Positions 62,171-64,000 of a DNA stretch of 64,000 nucleotides are shown piece by piece. Within the stretch, counting starts at the first letter, position 1. The number at the start of each line of letters is the position of its first letter. The stretch comes from Clostridia bacterium (GTDB lineage Bacteria; Bacillota; Clostridia; Lachnospirales; Lachnospiraceae). Below the pieces are notes generated by a model that was given only the letters and a program-made list of their open reading frames with translations, was not told where the DNA came from and searched no databases. The position numbers and the translations under genes were made by a program. Location: positions 62,001 through 126,000 of the forward strand of contig QKJQ01000012.1 in assembly GCA_003249225.1 (NCBI GenBank), given 5' to 3'.

Positions 62171-62492
62171 ATTTTATTATTTTATTGGAGAGTTTACAAA
62201 ACTCTCATGTAAAATAATCATGCATTCCGTGCTGAATGCATAGGTTTGACATTCTGAAAGGTTCAACCTTGTGTTTTTACAAAAGCAGACTTGTCAGTAA
62301 GAATATATATCAAAAATGCGAAAAAAGCAAGTAAGAGGCTTAGAAATACGTTTAATTTCCAAAGCAGATTTACAAACGGCAAGGCTTCTATTATACTGGA
62401 AAAAGGAAAAGCGCGATATGTATTGAATAAAAGAAATTTTAGACCGACAGAAGAATATGGGTCGGGATATGTATAAAAAAGAAGGAGACATC
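62171..62492. other. Intergenic region between argG and the SGNH hydrolase gene
   Basis: It holds two inverted repeats: GAGAGTTT-ACA-AAACTCTC (62188-62206) and ATGCATTC-CGTGCT-GAATGCAT (62220-62241). A TTGACA follows at 62247-62252 without a clear -10. A 61-codon open frame here has a TTG start with no ribosome site and is not supported as a gene. Confidence 0.6.
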
Positions 62493-63149
62493 ATGAGACT
62501 ACAGGACAGAGAGACGTTATTATTTATTGGAGATTCCGTTACGGATGCAGGAAGACAAAGACCGATTGGTGTTGCAGCAGGCGACGGTCTCGGAACCGGC
62601 TATGTAAGAGTCGTTGATACATTATTGAATGTTTATTATCCGGAACAATTCTTTCAGATCATTAATATGGGGTGCAGCGGCCATACAACAAGAGATCTTC
62701 TTGCGCGCTGGGAGACAGATGTATTTGACCTGAAACCAGACAGAGTGGTGCTATGCATTGGGTTTAATGATGTATGGCGCCAGTACGACAGCCCGGCTCG
62801 TCCTTCTGCACATGTGCTTTTGGATGAATACCGCAGTAATCTTAAAACAATGATTGAAAGTACAAAAGACAGGGTAAAAGAACTGATCTTAATGACACCT
62901 TATTATCTTGAGAAGAATCCGGAGGATGCCATGCGCAGAAGCATGGACGAATACGGTGGTGCCGTGAAGGAACTGGCGAAGGAATACGGACTTGCATGTG
63001 TTGACCTTCAGAAGGAGTTCGATGATTATCTGAATTACCGCTATCCGGCCTATGTCATGTGGGACAGAGTGCACCCGGGAGCAGTCGGAGGTTTTATCAT
63101 TGCACGTACGTTCTTACGTGAGCTTGGGTTTGACAGACCAATTATGTAA
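62493..63149 (+). CDS. SGNH/GDSL-family hydrolase
   Basis: 218 residues from ATG 62493, with AAGGAG 6 bases upstream. Block I is LLFIGDSVTDAGR with the nucleophilic Ser, the Gly block is INMGCSGHTTRDL, block III is IGFNDVWRQYD (Asn), and block V is WDRVHPGAVG with the Asp-His pair. No signal peptide, so cytoplasmic. Homologous cytoplasmic enzymes remove acetyl groups from oligosaccharides; given the pectinesterase in the window, a carbohydrate esterase role is plausible but inferred. Confidence 0.92.
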   Translation: MRLQDRETLLFIGDSVTDAGRQRPIGVAAGDGLGTGYVRVVDTLLNVYYPEQFFQIINMGCSGHTTRDLLARWETDVFDLKPDRVVLCIGFNDVWRQYDSPARPSAHVLLDEYRSNLKTMIESTKDRVKELILMTPYYLEKNPEDAMRRSMDEYGGAVKELAKEYGLACVDLQKEFDDYLNYRYPAYVMWDRVHPGAVGGFIIARTFLRELGFDRPIM

Positions 63150-63278
63150 CAGAAGAATGTTCAGAAGTGATTGTATTTCATATTTATAAAGGAACAGGCT
63201 CTGAGCAGTAAAGAGTGAAAGAATAAGATGGTAAGCAGACAGAATAAGCTATTTAACAGAATAGCTATTGAGCGAACG

Positions 63279-63323
63279 AACAGCAGATATAAGAACAGCA
63301 GACATAAAAACAGCAGACATAAA
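63279..63323 (+). repeat. 15-bp tandem repeat upstream of maf
   Basis: Three copies of AACAGCAGAYATAAR (63279-63293, 63294-63308 and 63309-63323) and a partial fourth (AACAGATGG). It lies ~30 bp before the maf start. Confidence 0.85.
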
Positions 63324-63356
63324 AACAGATGGTTTATTCATTAGATTGGAGAAATT

Positions 63357-63950
63357 ATGCAGAATATTATATTGGCATCAGGGTCACCGCGGCGGAAGGA
63401 AATTATGGAACAGGTCGGGATTCCCTTTACCTGCATACCTAGTACAAAAGAAGAGATTATGCGTGACTGTTCGCCGGATGAACTGGTACGGGAACTTTCT
63501 CTCATGAAAGCTTCCGATGTGTCAGAACAGTTGCAAGGAGATTTTATCGTTCTGGGAGCTGATACGGTCGTTGCAGTAAATGGTAAGATACTCGGGAAAC
63601 CAAAGAGTAAAGAACATGCCTTTGAGATGCTTTCAATGCTGCAAAACGGTGTACATCAAGTCTTTACCGGAGTTACCGTTTTATGCAAGTCGAATGATGG
63701 TTCTCAGACAATGAGAAACTTTTCGGTCGAAACTAAAGTCTTTGTAAGGCCGATGGCAGAACAGCAGATACTTGATTATATTGAAACCGGTGAACCGATG
63801 GACAAGGCTGGTGCTTATGCTATTCAAGGACTTTTTGCACCGTTCATATCCGGTATTGAAGGTGATTATTACAACATTGTCGGCTTTCCGATTGCCGCTA
63901 TTGTAAAGGAAGCAATGGAGCTTGGAATCGACCTTTTAAAAAAAGATTAA
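63357..63950 (+). CDS. maf: Maf nucleotide pyrophosphatase
   Basis: 197 residues. Maf motifs are ILASGSPRRKEIM at the N-terminus, VLGADTVVAVNGKILGKP, and QVFTGVTV, with ETGEPMDKAGAYAIQG near the end. It hydrolyses non-canonical or specific nucleoside triphosphates to monophosphates and has been linked to septum control. GGAGA lies 5 bases before the ATG. No mreB or radC gene follows within the window. Confidence 0.95.
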   Translation: MQNIILASGSPRRKEIMEQVGIPFTCIPSTKEEIMRDCSPDELVRELSLMKASDVSEQLQGDFIVLGADTVVAVNGKILGKPKSKEHAFEMLSMLQNGVHQVFTGVTVLCKSNDGSQTMRNFSVETKVFVRPMAEQQILDYIETGEPMDKAGAYAIQGLFAPFISGIEGDYYNIVGFPIAAIVKEAMELGIDLLKKD

Positions 63951-63956
63951 AAAAAC

Positions 63957-63990
63957 TTGCATAATATGCATAATGGATGTATAATTATGA
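63957..63990. promoter_or_regulatory. Putative ArgR operators at the right edge
   Basis: ATAATATGCATAAT (63961-63974), identical to the argG site, is followed by ATGTATAATTATGA (63977-63990), which resembles Firmicute ARG boxes. It predicts an arginine-regulated gene starting just beyond the window. Confidence 0.55.
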
Positions 63991-64000
63991 AATCCAATTT

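Noticed and set aside
62291..62476. 61-codon open frame upstream of the SGNH hydrolase
   Set aside because: TTG start without a ribosome site, Lys/Arg/Asn-rich composition as expected from A-rich non-coding DNA, and its end overlaps nothing meaningful.

Overview
The window looks like a chromosomal segment of an anaerobic, low-to-moderate G+C Gram-positive bacterium of the Clostridia, most likely a Lachnospiraceae-type gut or rumen organism. This is inferred from the gene set and sequence style, not from a marker gene. AGGAGG-type ribosome sites and consensus sigma-A promoters (TTGACA-17-TATAAT class) are abundant. Lineage-typical genes include a truncated cobalamin methionine synthase without its activation domain, a SleB-type hydrolase with SH3 domains, LiaF-like and DUF1015 proteins, a YtrA regulator, a pectin methylesterase and a uronate/aldonate-type sugar-acid cluster. 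No rRNA, tRNA, complete IS element, prophage or CRISPR array was seen.

Layout. 1-2902: amino-acid ABC importer whose binding protein, cut by the left edge, is a tandem duplication; then a cytoplasmic-looking chemoreceptor on the minus strand (3004-4569). 5036-9075: sugar-acid catabolism, with a KDG-kinase-like PfkB enzyme, an SDR, an enolase-superfamily dehydratase and a divergent FadR-type GntR regulator with an 18-bp palindromic operator. 9076-9499: a non-coding stretch of hairpins ending in a strong terminator, a candidate small RNA. 9500-15015: a TetR-linked RND/MMPL exporter operon with a heptad-repeat stalk protein. 15259-28260: membrane-anchored hydrolase, YtcJ-like amidohydrolase, eutA-eutB-eutC without any microcompartment genes, a hybrid histidine kinase, an ornithine cyclodeaminase-like protein, an unrecognised TIM-barrel-like protein and an EAL-domain remnant.

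28422-44102: Lrp regulator, thiamine pyrophosphokinase, a NYN nuclease with two OST-HTH domains, argH, a cell-wall hydrolase, small conserved proteins, cyclophilin, a stand-alone PspC protein, metF and metH (one-carbon/methionine), argS, a DUF234-type ATPase and an unusual SH3/PT-rich/transmembrane protein. 44489-46300: an autoregulated YtrA-type GntR/ABC operon. 46580-48475: DUF1015 and LiaF-like proteins. 48552-53700: an ABC-2 exporter (one ATPase, two permeases) divergent from a NarL-type two-component system, resembling the LnrLMN/LnrJK antimicrobial-resistance layout. 53673-63950: pectinesterase, deoD, a HEAT-repeat/methyltransferase fusion followed by minisatellites, exoIII, class D-like sortase, tcdA, YhhN protein, argG, SGNH hydrolase and maf. 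A 14-bp motif directly downstream of the argG promoter recurs at the right edge, which suggests an ArgR regulon and another arginine gene just outside the window.

Functional themes: uptake and sensing of nutrients, use of plant-derived sugar acids and ethanolamine, envelope defence (two exporters with dedicated regulators, LiaF-like, PspC, sortase), and arginine and methionine biosynthesis. Start sites were revised wherever a Shine-Dalgarno sequence or an overlapping promoter favoured an internal codon.
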